Shown piece by piece: positions 1 through 10,300 of a stretch of 64,000 nt of DNA. Source of the stretch: Clostridium liquoris. Its GTDB lineage: Bacteria; Bacillota; Clostridia; Clostridiales; Clostridiaceae. The notes below the pieces were generated by a model. The model did no database searches, was not told the origin of the DNA, and worked only from the letters and a program-made list of their open reading frames with translations. How positions within the stretch are numbered: the first letter of the stretch is position 1; each line of letters starts with the position of its first letter. A program made the translations under genes and the position numbers. Location: the NCBI RefSeq assembly GCF_002995785.1, contig NZ_PVXO01000051.1:1-64000 (forward strand). The letters run 5' to 3'.

Positions 1-23
1 TAAAAAATTAAGGGGATAAGTAC

Positions 24-49
24 GCCCTTTCGGGCCGCGGGCGAAGCCC
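24..49. repeat. G+C-rich twin hairpin
   Basis: Two adjacent perfect hairpins occupy an unusually G+C-rich stretch: GCCC-TTTC-GGGC at 24-35 and GGGC-GAA-GCCC at 39-49. Read on the minus strand the first has a GAAA tetraloop. CGCCC at 23-27 could instead pair with GGGCG at 39-43, so two exclusive folds are possible. The surrounding 1-250 holds no gene. The gene to the left is outside the window, so whether this is a terminator or an intergenic repeat cannot be decided. Confidence 0.5.
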
Positions 50-250
50 TATTGGATAAAATTTTCAACTGAATTTATAATGGGAAAAATTCAAAAAATA
101 AATTGCCCACTTTAACTTGACACAAACGTTTAGAACAATTGGCATTTATTTATATCTGTTATTAGACTATAATAATAGTAAGAAAGTATAAATATATATT
201 ATTAAGGCTCAAGTATTAACTTTTTTAATAACACTAAGGGGGTAATATTA

Positions 251-1282
251 ATGAACTTTATTGATTTAAGGAGTGATACTGTAACTAAACCTACAGAAAA
301 AATGAGAAAAGCTATGTATGAAGCCGAAGTTGGCGATGATGTTTATGGTGATGATCCCACAGTAAATGAGTTGGAAAGTTATGCTGCGGAATTAGTAGGA
401 AAAGAAGCTTCCCTATTTGTTCCTAGCGGCACCTTTGGGAATCAGCTTTCTCTATTTACTCATTGCACTAGAGGAAATGAAGTAATTCTCGGGGAAGATT
501 GCCATATACTAATGCATGAAGTTGGAGCACCTGCAGTTATTGCTGGTGTACAGTTAAGACCTATAAAAAGTAATAAAGGAGAAATAGATCCACTTGAAAT
601 CGAAAAAAGAATAAGAGGTGTGGATATTCATTTTCCAGAAACCGGTCTTATATGTGTTGAAAATGCTCATTCCAACGGAAGAGTTATATCCTTAGAAAAT
701 ATGAGAGAAATATATACAATAGCTAGAAATCATAATCTTCCTGTTCATTTAGATGGAGCAAGATTATTTAATGCAGCTGCCTATCTTAATGTAGACCCAA
801 AAGAAATTACTCAGTATTGCAGTTCCGTAATGTTTTGTTTATCTAAAGGGCTTTGTGCCCCAGTAGGCTCAATGGTTGCAGGGAGCAAAGACTTTATTGA
901 AAAGGCAAGGAAAAAGAGAAAGATCATGGGCGGAGGTTTAAGGCAAGCTGGTATATTAGCTGCTGCAGGATTGGTGGCTTTAAAGGACATGAGAAAATAT
1001 TTGATGGAAGATCATCAAAACGCCCTTTATTTAGGAGAAGAATTGAGTAAAATACCTGGAATAAATATAAATCTTGACGATATTAATATAAATATGGTAT
1101 TCTTTAACATGAACGATGAGTTATATGATATGAATAATTTGGCGAAAGAATTTTATAAAAAAGGGATAAAAATCAATGGTCCAGAAAATGGAGAATTAAG
1201 ATTTGTAACAAATTATTGGATTAAAAGAAAAGATATAGATTATATAATAAATACTATGAAAGAAATTTTAAATAGAAAATAA
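251..1282 (+). CDS. ltaE: Low-specificity L-threonine aldolase
   Basis: PLP-dependent enzyme that cleaves L-threonine or L-allo-threonine to glycine and acetaldehyde in the cytoplasm. The 343 residues match the usual length. Residues 5-12 (DLRSDTVT) are the family N-terminal signature. HLDGAR at 167-171 supplies the aspartate that contacts the PLP pyridine, and K199 in LSKGLCAPVGS is the expected Schiff-base lysine. The start follows AAGGGGGT by 7 bases. The gene stands alone and ends at a strong hairpin terminator. Substrate stereospecificity cannot be read from sequence. Confidence 0.93.
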   Translation: MNFIDLRSDTVTKPTEKMRKAMYEAEVGDDVYGDDPTVNELESYAAELVGKEASLFVPSGTFGNQLSLFTHCTRGNEVILGEDCHILMHEVGAPAVIAGVQLRPIKSNKGEIDPLEIEKRIRGVDIHFPETGLICVENAHSNGRVISLENMREIYTIARNHNLPVHLDGARLFNAAAYLNVDPKEITQYCSSVMFCLSKGLCAPVGSMVAGSKDFIEKARKKRKIMGGGLRQAGILAAAGLVALKDMRKYLMEDHQNALYLGEELSKIPGININLDDININMVFFNMNDELYDMNNLAKEFYKKGIKINGPENGELRFVTNYWIKRKDIDYIINTMKEILNRK

Positions 1283-1289
1283 AAGCTGT

Positions 1290-1325
1290 ATGGGGGCAGA
1301 CTTAGTTCTTCTCCCCCATTTTTTA
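1290..1325 (+). terminator. Terminator after threonine aldolase
   Basis: ATGGGGG and CCCCCAT arms (7 bp, G+C-rich) enclose a 14-base loop and are followed by TTTTTT. It begins 8 bases after the ltaE stop. Confidence 0.8.
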
Positions 1326-1407
1326 CTTATATTTTTAAATAATAATAATGTACTTATATTTATTGTTTTCGTATATCATTACAAGAACTATACAAGGAGG
1401 GTTATAT

Positions 1408-2478
1408 ATGAAAAAATTTATAGTATTACTTATTTTACCTTTTGTTTTGCTAACTTCCTGTAGTAAACCTATTAATACCGAAAAGAATAAACCTGATAGT
1501 ACAAAGATTGAAAGTCATGTAACTGATAAAAATATTTCCCATAGTGTTAAAGATTACTATCCTTTTAAAGAAAATATTAAAATGAAATACAAAGGAACAG
1601 GTAATGAATTTGCAGAAAAGACTGTATACACTGATTATATAAAAGGTGACAGAATTCAATTGAGGATTGTAAATCCAGGAACAACTTCTGCACAAATACT
1701 AGAAAATAAGGATGGAGAATTAAGGCTTATAACTTCTAAAGGCGAATTTTATTACAGAGATGATATAACTGATAGTAAAAATGATAAATATGAAATTTTA
1801 TTAAAAGAACCTTTAGCAAAAGGTACTTCCTGGACTTTGGCCAATGGAAGCAAAAGATATATATCTGATGTAGATAAAGAAATAGAGACTCCTGCAGGAA
1901 AGTTTAAAGCTTTAGAAGTTACTACAGAAAGTGCTGAATCAAAAACCCTTGATTATTATGTCTTAAATATGGGTCTTGTTAAAACCGTTTTTAAATCAAA
2001 GGATGCTGAAGTTATTACTACCCTTGAAAATGTTGAAGAAAATGCTCCTGTACATCAAACAGTTAAATTTTACTATCCAGACTATGTAGAGGATAAAATT
2101 ATATTTGTAAAAAGGCAATTAGATTTTAAAACTAATGATGATTTAAAAAATCTTCTAGAAAATAATTTTAAAGAAGTTCCAAATAAGGATATTAGTCATA
2201 TCTTTTCAAAGAACGTAAAAATTAACAAAGTATATTTAGATGATAAAAGCAATACTGTAAAAATTGATATTTCTGATAACTTTGTAAAGGAAATGAATGC
2301 TGGTGGTGGATTAGAGTCTGCTATACTAAAATGTATTACAAATACCTTAGGTGATTATTACAATGTGGATAAGGTTTCTATTACTTTAAATGGTAAACCC
2401 TATGCTTCTGGTCATATAATTTTAAATGAAAATGAAACCTTAAAGGTAGATTATAATGGAATATCAGAATATAAATAA
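1408..2478 (+). CDS. GerMN-domain lipoprotein
   Basis: Predicted lipoprotein anchored to the outer face of the membrane. From the chosen ATG the protein begins with a lipoprotein signal (KKFIVLLILPFVLLTSC) whose Cys is the lipidation site. The C-terminal ~120 residues match the GerMN domain of spore germination protein GerM: a YYPD opening, a VKIDIS strand, a GGGLESAI helix and a VDKVSITLNG strand. The open frame extends 20 codons upstream, but AAGGAGGG lies just before 1408 and the signal peptide begins there. GerM is involved in sporulation and germination in Bacillus; the role here is inferred from the domain only. Confidence 0.8.
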   Translation: MKKFIVLLILPFVLLTSCSKPINTEKNKPDSTKIESHVTDKNISHSVKDYYPFKENIKMKYKGTGNEFAEKTVYTDYIKGDRIQLRIVNPGTTSAQILENKDGELRLITSKGEFYYRDDITDSKNDKYEILLKEPLAKGTSWTLANGSKRYISDVDKEIETPAGKFKALEVTTESAESKTLDYYVLNMGLVKTVFKSKDAEVITTLENVEENAPVHQTVKFYYPDYVEDKIIFVKRQLDFKTNDDLKNLLENNFKEVPNKDISHIFSKNVKINKVYLDDKSNTVKIDISDNFVKEMNAGGGLESAILKCITNTLGDYYNVDKVSITLNGKPYASGHIILNENETLKVDYNGISEYK

Positions 2479-2479
2479 T

Positions 2480-2516
2480 AAAAAATCTGTTGAGTGCAAA
2501 CTCAACAGATTTTTTA
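2480..2516. terminator. Bidirectional terminator
   Basis: AAAAATCTGTTGAG and CTCAACAGATTTTT form a 14-bp perfect stem with a 6-base loop and A/T tracts on both sides. It sits between the convergent GerMN lipoprotein and Nudix genes and can serve both. Confidence 0.88.
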
Positions 2517-2533
2517 TTAAAGAGAAAATCCAT

Positions 2534-3043
2534 TTATTTAACAATACTTTTTAAATAAAAATATGCCATTATAGTTTTATCATCTACTATCTTCTCATGC
2601 ATAATCATATTTTCAAATTTTTTAAATGGAACCCAAGCTCCTTCAGTAACATCCACATCCTCTATTCTTTCTGAATTGAAAGCATTTTTACTTACTTTTA
2701 CCTTAAACATATACATAGTACTTGCACTAAATCCTAAAATAGGCTTATAGGAAACAATCTTTTCTACTTCCTCTTTTTTTATATCTAAAGCAGTCTCCTC
2801 TTTAAGTTCTCTTACCAAGCACTCTTCTATGCCCTCTCCTTCTATATCCAACAGTCCCGCTGGTATTTCTAAGGTTTCTTTCATTATAGAAGGTCTAAAT
2901 TGCTTAACTAATAATATTTCATCAAATTCGTTAATAACAATAGCTGAAACTGCACTATGATTTTTAACTACTTCATAGTTTTTCCCATTTATATTTCTTT
3001 TATACAGCTTTAGCCATCCATCATATATGCAAGTGTCTTCCAT
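2534..3043 (-). CDS. Nudix hydrolase, ADP-ribose pyrophosphatase type
   Basis: Cytoplasmic hydrolase of nucleoside diphosphate derivatives, probably ADP-ribose to AMP and ribose 5-phosphate. The Nudix box starts at EIPAGLL (59-65) and carries RELKEET at 78-84, whose glutamates bind the metal. The EIPAG lead-in and 169-residue length are typical of NudF-like ADP-ribose pyrophosphatases. It lies 12 bases after UPF0210, with UPF0210 and the ACT gene upstream in the same direction, so the three may be cotranscribed. Substrate is inferred from family only. Confidence 0.85.
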   Translation of the reverse strand: MEDTCIYDGWLKLYKRNINGKNYEVVKNHSAVSAIVINEFDEILLVKQFRPSIMKETLEIPAGLLDIEGEGIEECLVRELKEETALDIKKEEVEKIVSYKPILGFSASTMYMFKVKVSKNAFNSERIEDVDVTEGAWVPFKKFENMIMHEKIVDDKTIMAYFYLKSIVK

Positions 3044-3055
3044 TTAACTCACTCC

Positions 3056-4414
3056 TTAATTTTTAAAACTATGTATAGGTGCAGGTATTCTTCCTCCCCT
3101 ATTAACAAAGTCAGCACTAGAAAATTTACTTACAGCCATAATTGGAGCCCTTCCTAAGAGTCCTCCAAATTCAACAGTGTCTCCAATAGTTTTACCTGGC
3201 ACAGGAATAATTCTAACTGCTGTGGTTTTATTATTTACAACTCCTATGGCAGCTTCATCAGCTATTATAGCTGATATAGTTTCTTCTGGGGTATCACCTG
3301 GTATTGCAATCATATCAAGACCAACTGAGCATACACAAGTCATAGCCTCTAATTTTTCTATATTTAAGGAACCTTTTACCACCGCATTTATCATTCCAAT
3401 ATCTTCACTTACTGGTATAAAAGCTCCGCTAAGTCCTCCTACATGACTGCAGGCCATAACTCCACCTTTTTTTACTGCATCATTTAAAAGAGCAAGAGCT
3501 GCTGTAGTTCCTGGTGCCCCACAGCTTTCAATACCCATTTCTTCTAAAATATGAGCTACACTATCCCCTACAAAAGGTGTTGGTGCTAAAGATAAATCCA
3601 CTATGCCAAAAGGTACATTAAGCCTTTTTGATGCTTCTTTGGCAACTAATTGACCCATTCTTGTGATTTTAAAGGAGGTTTTCTTTATGGTTTCTGCCAC
3701 CACATCAAAGCTTTCCCCCTTTACGCTTTCCAATGCAGATTTAACTACTCCTGGTCCACTTACACCTACATTTATTACACATTCTCCTTCCCCTACGCCA
3801 TGGAATGCTCCTGCCATAAATGGATTATCTTCCACTGCATTTGCAAAAACTACAAACTTAGCATTGCCTATGCCATCTTTATCCCTAGTTAATTCTGCTG
3901 TGCTCTTAATTATTTTTCCCATCTGTTTTACTGCATTCATATTTATGCCCGCTTTTGAAGAACCAATATTTACAGAAGAACATACTTTTTCAGTAACACT
4001 AAGGGCTTCTGGTATAGATTCTATAAGAATTCTATCTCCCTTTGTATACCCTTTATGTACAAGAGCAGAAAAACCTCCTATAAAGTTTACACCTACTGTG
4101 TCTGCGGCTTTATCTAAAATTCTTGCATACTCTACATAATCATTATCATCTGAAGCTCCTGCTATTAATGAAATAGGAGTTACGGATATCCTTTTATGTA
4201 TTATAGGTATTCCATATTCTTTTTCTATGTCTTCACCAACTTTAACTAAATTTTCAGCTTTTGTTACTATCTTGTCATATATTTTTTCTCTTGCTGCCCT
4301 ACCATCAGAGCTTATACAATCTAAAAGAGAAATACCCATGGTAATAGTTCTAATATCCAACTTTTCTTTTTCTATCATCCTTATAGTTTCTAAAATATCA
4401 TATGAATTAATCAT
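3056..4414 (-). CDS. UPF0210 (DUF711/PFL) family protein
   Basis: Conserved 452-residue cytoplasmic protein of the UPF0210 family, whose biochemical role is not established. It is rich in Gly/Ala/Ser loops such as [22 protein letters not shown] near residues 200-220 and ends with a typical [13 protein letters not shown] tail. It starts 14 bases after the ACT-domain gene. UPF0237-type ACT proteins are regularly found next to UPF0210, so the small protein is probably its regulatory partner. No frameshift or missing segment was noticed. Confidence 0.88.
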   Translation of the reverse strand: MINSYDILETIRMIEKEKLDIRTITMGISLLDCISSDGRAAREKIYDKIVTKAENLVKVGEDIEKEYGIPIIHKRISVTPISLIAGASDDNDYVEYARILDKAADTVGVNFIGGFSALVHKGYTKGDRILIESIPEALSVTEKVCSSVNIGSSKAGINMNAVKQMGKIIKSTAELTRDKDGIGNAKFVVFANAVEDNPFMAGAFHGVGEGECVINVGVSGPGVVKSALESVKGESFDVVAETIKKTSFKITRMGQLVAKEASKRLNVPFGIVDLSLAPTPFVGDSVAHILEEMGIESCGAPGTTAALALLNDAVKKGGVMACSHVGGLSGAFIPVSEDIGMINAVVKGSLNIEKLEAMTCVCSVGLDMIAIPGDTPEETISAIIADEAAIGVVNNKTTAVRIIPVPGKTIGDTVEFGGLLGRAPIMAVSKFSSADFVNRGGRIPAPIHSFKN

Positions 4415-4428
4415 TTGTCTTCCCCCTT

Positions 4429-4698
4429 TTATATGCGGTGCATGGACTCAAATATTTCTTCATGCTGTATTCTAATGGATACTCCTAATTCTTCACCTTT
4501 TTTATTCAATGCATCTTTTATCCCATCAAAAGATACATTGGTTTTTCCTATATCTACTAGCATAATCATGGTAAAATACTCTTGGATTATTGTTTGACTT
4601 ATATCCAAAATATTTACCCCCATACTTGAAAGTTCACTACTGACACCAGCAATTATTCCTACTTTATCTTTGCCTATTACAGTTATTATAGCCCTCAT
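4429..4698 (-). CDS. ACT-domain protein, UPF0237 family
   Basis: Single ACT domain of 89 residues, the fold that binds amino acids as a regulatory signal. The pattern [20 protein letters not shown] with the second half [19 protein letters not shown] is characteristic of the UPF0237/GcvR-like group. It immediately precedes UPF0210 on the same strand with a 14-base gap. The ligand is unknown. It may sense an amino acid and control its neighbour; this is inferred from context alone. Confidence 0.88.
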   Translation of the reverse strand: MRAIITVIGKDKVGIIAGVSSELSSMGVNILDISQTIIQEYFTMIMLVDIGKTNVSFDGIKDALNKKGEELGVSIRIQHEEIFESMHRI

Positions 4699-4732
4699 TT
4701 TTATTACCCACCTTTATTTATTATTATATTTA

Positions 4733-4764
4733 ATCCCCAAAATTTAATAATAAATTTTGGGGAT
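4733..4764. terminator. Perfect hairpin, terminator-like
   Basis: ATCCCCAAAATTTA and TAAATTTTGGGGAT form a perfect 14-bp stem with a 4-base loop, 9 bases beyond the stop of the upstream minus-strand gene. No long T-run follows on the minus strand, so termination is likely but not certain. Confidence 0.6.
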
Positions 4765-4772
4765 ATTTACAG

Positions 4773-5459
4773 TTAAAAATCACATTCTATATTCATTTCT
4801 TTTAAGAATTTAATTTTTCTATTATATATTTCTTCCCTTTCTTTTATTATAGCATTCATAGGATTATCACTACAAATTTCATCATATGCTAATTGCCAAG
4901 CTCTCAAATACTCCATTGATTTAATTATTGCACTACCCTGAGTATGAAACTTTTTGCCTTGCATCATATCAGTTAGTTTACCACAAAACTGAAGCAATAA
5001 TTCTTTCTCTAGCTTTCCTCCACCAGCCCAAACTAGTTTAGGAGATAATGAACTCCATAGCTCTGATTTTGTATCTTTCCATATTTTTATGGCTTTGTTT
5101 TTATCTTCATTTTTCCTAAATAGCTCTTTTAGCTCACTATCCATGCTTTCATTAATTTCTCCATGAAATAAGTTTAGTACTCCGCCAGTTTTCTTATATG
5201 CAGATTGATATAAAAATTCTGTCTTATCTAATGGAAGCATCCTATTGTACTCCTCTAAAATAGGAGAGTTTTTTAATTCAGGGAGTATTTTTAATATTCC
5301 CGAATTATCATTATGTATTATTGTATATTCATAAAGAGTTTTCCCATCTAATTGCTCATAACTTTCATTAATTGAAAACTCTACCTGGTCCAAAAATAAT
5401 TTTACTGCTGACAACTGATTTGGAAGCCATACACTTTTTTCTTTTGCCTGATTTTCCAT
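4773..5459 (-). CDS. Uncharacterised protein coupled to a TPR protein
   Basis: A 228-residue, charged, soluble-looking protein that I do not recognise. It has no signal peptide, membrane segment or known catalytic motif. A W-rich middle (IWKDTKSELWSS, LVWAGGGKLEKELL) and helical C-terminus are visible. The start chosen is the ATG one base after the stop of the preceding TPR gene, because AAGGGAG lies 9 bases before it; a start three codons earlier would put that site directly against the codon. The tight coupling suggests that the two products work together. Confidence 0.7.
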   Translation of the reverse strand: MENQAKEKSVWLPNQLSAVKLFLDQVEFSINESYEQLDGKTLYEYTIIHNDNSGILKILPELKNSPILEEYNRMLPLDKTEFLYQSAYKKTGGVLNLFHGEINESMDSELKELFRKNEDKNKAIKIWKDTKSELWSSLSPKLVWAGGGKLEKELLLQFCGKLTDMMQGKKFHTQGSAIIKSMEYLRAWQLAYDEICSDNPMNAIIKEREEIYNRKIKFLKEMNIECDF

Positions 5460-5460
5460 T

Positions 5461-6120
5461 CTATGCATCTCCCTTCAATGCTCTTAAAGTTGCTAGTGCT
5501 CTATCATAATTAGGATCTTCCTCTAGAATATCATTTAAAATTTTTTCCGCTCTATCATAGTCATTTTCTACAGTTATATAATAAACTGCAACGTTATGAA
5601 GAGATTTTAGTTTAAGTTCCTTTGGATTTTCAGAATTCTCGCTATAGTATACAGCTTTATTAAAGCATTCTAAAGATTTATGAAAAACTCCTAATAGATT
5701 ATATATAAATCCAAGAGCATAATAACAGTTAGAATCATCTTCCTTTAATTCTAATGCCTTTTTAAATCTATCTTTTGATTCAAAAATATTTCCATAATAC
5801 ATTAGATTAATATCCCCTAATGTGTATTCTATAAAATAATTTTCTGGATAAGATTTTAACTTTTTATAGAATTCTTCCACTGATGTTACATCTTTTTTCT
5901 CGGCAGATTTTATAAATAAGTACATTAAACATCCCCATTCAAGATCTAGCTCTGCATTATTTTTCTCCATGTACTCATTAAAATAGCCTTTTAAACTTTC
6001 TTTCCCATCCATTTCCTTTAATATACATTTTTTATAATTTTCTTCAGTTATTGCAATTTGATATTTTTCTAAAATTGTCTTTTGGTAATCCTTAGTAGTA
6101 TATTTTATACTCTTACTCAT
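5461..6120 (-). CDS. Tetratricopeptide-repeat protein
   Basis: Predicted cytoplasmic helical-repeat scaffold of 219 residues. TPR-like pairs are visible in the C-terminal half: ALELKEDDSNCYYALGFIYN, then SLECFNKAVYYSENSENPKE, then ALATLRAL near the end. The start at 6120 is set by AAGGAGTG 6 bases upstream; the open frame continues ten codons further but without a site. The unknown gene downstream begins one base after this stop. TPR proteins usually bind partners; the downstream product is the obvious candidate. Confidence 0.75.
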   Translation of the reverse strand: MSKSIKYTTKDYQKTILEKYQIAITEENYKKCILKEMDGKESLKGYFNEYMEKNNAELDLEWGCLMYLFIKSAEKKDVTSVEEFYKKLKSYPENYFIEYTLGDINLMYYGNIFESKDRFKKALELKEDDSNCYYALGFIYNLLGVFHKSLECFNKAVYYSENSENPKELKLKSLHNVAVYYITVENDYDRAEKILNDILEEDPNYDRALATLRALKGDA

Positions 6121-6322
6121 TTGCTTCACTCCTTGTATTATGGTTAACATTTCTATTATATATCGAAATCTATAAAAAAATCTACACTAAATCACTTTTG
6201 TTAACAATTAATAAGGGTGGAAAACTCCAATTTCCTTTTCTTCAATATATAACCATTTTACTAATGCCCTGTTTTTATTGTACAATTATATTTAAACTTT
6301 AATATTTTTAAGGAGCTATATT

Positions 6323-7306
6323 ATGAAAAAAGTCTTTAAGTCTCTTAAAATATTTTTACTTTTAATCTTTATTGTTATTTCATGTTTTGCTTTTATTTAT
6401 AAGGACAAAATTAAACTTTATATAAATATAGGGGAAAAGTATGTAAATTTACAAAAGGATACATCTTCTATACCTAAAGTTAATAATTCACGCAATATGA
6501 AGGCCTCTGACTTTGAAACTATTGTTTATAAAAATACTAATAATGTCCCATTAACTTTAGATATTTATAAAGCAAAAAAACAGCTTTCAAAAGGTTCTCC
6601 CGTAATTTTATATGTTCATGGCGGATCATGGATCTATGGTGATAAAAATATTCCATCAGTACTTTCTCCCCCTTTAGATTCTTTTCGAGAAGAGGGTTTT
6701 ACCATTATAAGTGTTGAATATAGGTTGATGAAACCTGGAGTTAGTTTTGATAGACCTACCTCTGATGTAAAAGATGCTATAAGATGGGTTTACAAAAATA
6801 AAGATGTTTATAATTTTAATTCAAATGAAATAGGAGTTTTAGGTATTTCATCAGGGGCTCATTTATCTTTGCTGGCAAGCTATACAGATGACAAACAATT
6901 TATGGATGATAAAAATTTAGAAAATTATCCTTCTAAGGTTAAATACCTTATTGACTTTTTAGGGCCTACTGATTTAAGCACTCTAGATACTTCAAAAGCT
7001 AATTGGGATATGAATAATATTTTAAAATCTGTTCCCAATGTTAAGGAGCTAACTTCCAAATATAGCCCTATAAGCTATGTTCATAATGGAGCTCCAAAGA
7101 CTTTAATGATTTATAGTAAAAATGATACTTTAGTTCCTTATAAAAATGGTGTTGAACTTTATAATAAATGTAAAGAAAATAATGTTTTTGCAAAATTAAT
7201 ACCCCTTGAAAATTGCAATCATGATTTATCAGGTTTGAGCAAGGAAGACATGCTTACTTTATCAAAAGAAGTATTAAAATTTATCCTTCAGAACTCATCT
7301 ATTTAA
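6323..7306 (+). CDS. Membrane-anchored alpha/beta hydrolase (esterase/lipase)
   Basis: An N-terminal hydrophobic helix (residues 8-26) is followed by an alpha/beta-hydrolase domain, probably outside the cell. HGG at 99-101 is the oxyanion-hole motif of esterase family BD-FAE/HSL-like enzymes. GISSG at 174-178 gives the nucleophile S176. KNDTLVP and ENCNHDLSG near the C-terminus supply the expected Asp and His. AAGGAGC lies 7 bases before the ATG. The substrate is unknown. It is a single-gene unit with a terminator directly behind it. Confidence 0.82.
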   Translation: MKKVFKSLKIFLLLIFIVISCFAFIYKDKIKLYINIGEKYVNLQKDTSSIPKVNNSRNMKASDFETIVYKNTNNVPLTLDIYKAKKQLSKGSPVILYVHGGSWIYGDKNIPSVLSPPLDSFREEGFTIISVEYRLMKPGVSFDRPTSDVKDAIRWVYKNKDVYNFNSNEIGVLGISSGAHLSLLASYTDDKQFMDDKNLENYPSKVKYLIDFLGPTDLSTLDTSKANWDMNNILKSVPNVKELTSKYSPISYVHNGAPKTLMIYSKNDTLVPYKNGVELYNKCKENNVFAKLIPLENCNHDLSGLSKEDMLTLSKEVLKFILQNSSI

Positions 7307-7351
7307 TAAAAAGAGCTTTTCTGCAGTTTAATACAGAAAAGCTTCTTTTTA
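7307..7351. terminator. Bidirectional terminator
   Basis: AAAAAGAGCTTTTCTG pairs imperfectly with CAGAAAAGCTTCTTTTT around a 10-base loop, with A and T tracts outside. It separates the convergent hydrolase and ABC permease genes. Confidence 0.8.
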
Positions 7352-7356
7352 TTACA

Positions 7357-10300
7357 CTAATCCACTGTTTTTAGTGATTCCACCATTTCAATATTCTTAA
7401 GCTTATAATACATTGCAATATTAACTAAAACTGCAAATACAAGTGTAAGTATTGTTGAAATTATATAGCTTTTTATATCTATGGTAAGTCCAAATATCAT
7501 ATTATCCATTTCAACAGTAGTCATTATAAATTTGTGAAGAAATACCCCCATAACCAATCCAGCTGCTGTTCCTATAAGTGTTAGAATTGTGTTTTCCCTA
7601 TAAATATATGCGGATACCTCATTATCATAGAAACCAAGGACCTTTATTGTAGCAATTTCTCTTATCCTTTCACTGATATTAACATTAGTTAAATTGTATA
7701 AAACTACAAAAGCTAAAGCCCCTGCTGATACAATCATCATAAGTACAACATAATTTAAACTTCTTATAGTATTTTCAAAGTTCTCCTTTATTGCAGTATT
7801 AAAACTTGCATTGGATATTCCCTTCTCTTTTATAAGCTCCCTAGACAACTTATCTTCAAAATCCTTTGAAGTATCTTTTAAAGAAGCTATTACTTCATTA
7901 AATTCTACAGGTTGTAAAAACAGTTCTTCATAGTAATCTTGGGATATATATGCATAATTGAAAAGATAGTTTTCAGCAATTCCAGTTATCTTAACTTTAG
8001 CCTCTTTGTCTTCACTATTTATTAGCTTTATTTCATCTCCAACCTTTGCTCCTATGTCTTTTGCAACCTTTTCCGTAATTACAACACCTTCAGATGGTAT
8101 TGGAATACGAGATCCTTTCTTTAGTGTTTGAAGGTGTATAAAGTTTTCCACATCTTTTATATCCTTTGGAACTATTATTGATAAACTCTTTTTTTGTCCA
8201 TTTAAAGAAAGACTTCCACTTTCACTGTTGATTAATTCATAACCAGATATTCTATTATCTTTTGAAATGTATTCTAAAGCTTCATTTCTTTCTTTTTCAT
8301 TTGCCTTTTTATCTAGATTTACAGTCATATCATAGGTAAATATAACTCCAAACTGTTTATCTACAATAGTTCTAATAGAATCCCTTACTCCAAATCCTGT
8401 AACTATTAATGCTGTACAGCCTGCTATACCCAATACTGTCATTAAAAATCTCTTTTTATATCTAAATATATTTCTAACTGTAACCTTACCGCTAAAGTTT
8501 AATCTATTCCAAATAAAAGGTATTCTCTCAAGAAGGATTCTTTTTCCTTCCTTTGGAGCTCTTGGCAGCATTAATGCTGATGGAGCTTCTATTAACTCCT
8601 TATAGCATGCGAAAAAGGCTGATAATGTAGTTACTAATATAGCTGCTGATGATATTGTTACCGCTAAAGGAATATCAAAGGTTATAACTACAGGTGGTAA
8701 CATATACATTATTCCATATGCATTAAACACCACCGTGGGAAATATGGTAAATCCTATAGCTAAACCTATTATACATCCTAAAGTACTGGCAGCTAAGGCG
8801 TAACATATATATTTTGAAGCTATGGCTCCTTTTCCATATCCTAGAGCTTTTAAAGTTCCAATGTTAACCCTTTGCTCATCCACCATTCTTGTCATAGTAG
8901 TAAGGCATACTAGTGCCGCTACTAAAACAAAGAATACAGGAAATACCCTTGCTAAGGCATCAATTCTATCCGCTGCTCCACCGTAATCCATATAGGAGTA
9001 ATGGCTTTTTCTATCTAATACATACCACTTAGGTTTCTTAATTTTTTCTAAAGCTTTTTCTCCTTCATCAATTTTATTCTTAGCCTTTGATAGTTCTTTA
9101 TCCGCTTCTGCTTTTGAATTTTTATATTCTTCCTCACCTTTTAATAAGTCTTTCTTTCCACTTTCTATCTTATCTCTTCCATCTTTAAATCCAGCAAGGG
9201 CTTTACTCTTTTCCTGCTGAAGATTAAGTTTTTCCTTCTCCAGTTTTGTCCTTGAAGATATTAAAAAAGCTTTAGAATTATTTAATTTTTTTTCTCCTTC
9301 AGCTAACTGAGCTTTCTTCTCTTCTAACTTCATTTTCCCCTGTGCAACTTTGTCCTTAGTTTCCTGCAGCATTCCAATTGTTGTTTGTAATTCTGACTGC
9401 AGCTTATTTTTTTCTTCTACTGAAAGCCCTGGATTTTTAAGAGCATCTTGAAGCTGGACTATTTTACCTTCTAATAGTTGTATAGATTGCTGCCCTTTTG
9501 CTAGTTCTTCCTCAGCTTTTTTGGAACCTTCTTCCGCTAACTTTTTATTATCATTAAAGGTTTTAATATTTTTTTGTAACTCATCTTCACCTTTTGATAA
9601 ATCTTCTTCACCTTTAGCTATCTTATCTTCTGCTTCTTTAATTGAAATATTAAAAGTTCTTTCCTTATCATTTAAATCTTTCTCTGAATTATTTATTTTT
9701 ACTTTAGAATCTTCAATTTCTTTTGAGGCTTTATTTAACTTTTCTTCTGTTTCCTTTCTCCCCTTTAAATACTCTTTCCTGCCTTTTTCTAAATCATCTT
9801 TAGCTTTTTTTAAAACTTCTTCATGTCTAATTTCTTCTCTAGATTTTGCTAAATTCTCAATATCCTTTGTAACCTTATCAACCACATTAAAATAATCATC
9901 CTTATAGGAATTCAGCCCTTTAGCTCCATTTACAGTAGCAAAAATTTCCGTATAGGCAGGCATCTTAAAATCTTCCTGTGGAATCATTATAAAACTTTTT
10001 ATTTTCCCATTGCCAATGGCACTGCTGCCTTTTTCAGAGGATAAATAGTATGGAGTCTGCACCTTTCCAACAACCTTATATTCTGTTTTCTTAATATCCT
10101 CTGACAATGATTTATCTGTACCAGAATATAACCTAATAGTGGAACCTATGGGGATAGTTAAATCATCACTTTTCCCCTTTTCTATTACACATTCCCCAGA
10201 CCTTTCTGGTAATCTTCCTTCTATTAAATTTACCCTGTTTATATAATCCTTATGATTATTTTTTAATTTATCTAAAGACAATCCATGAACTTTTAGTACA

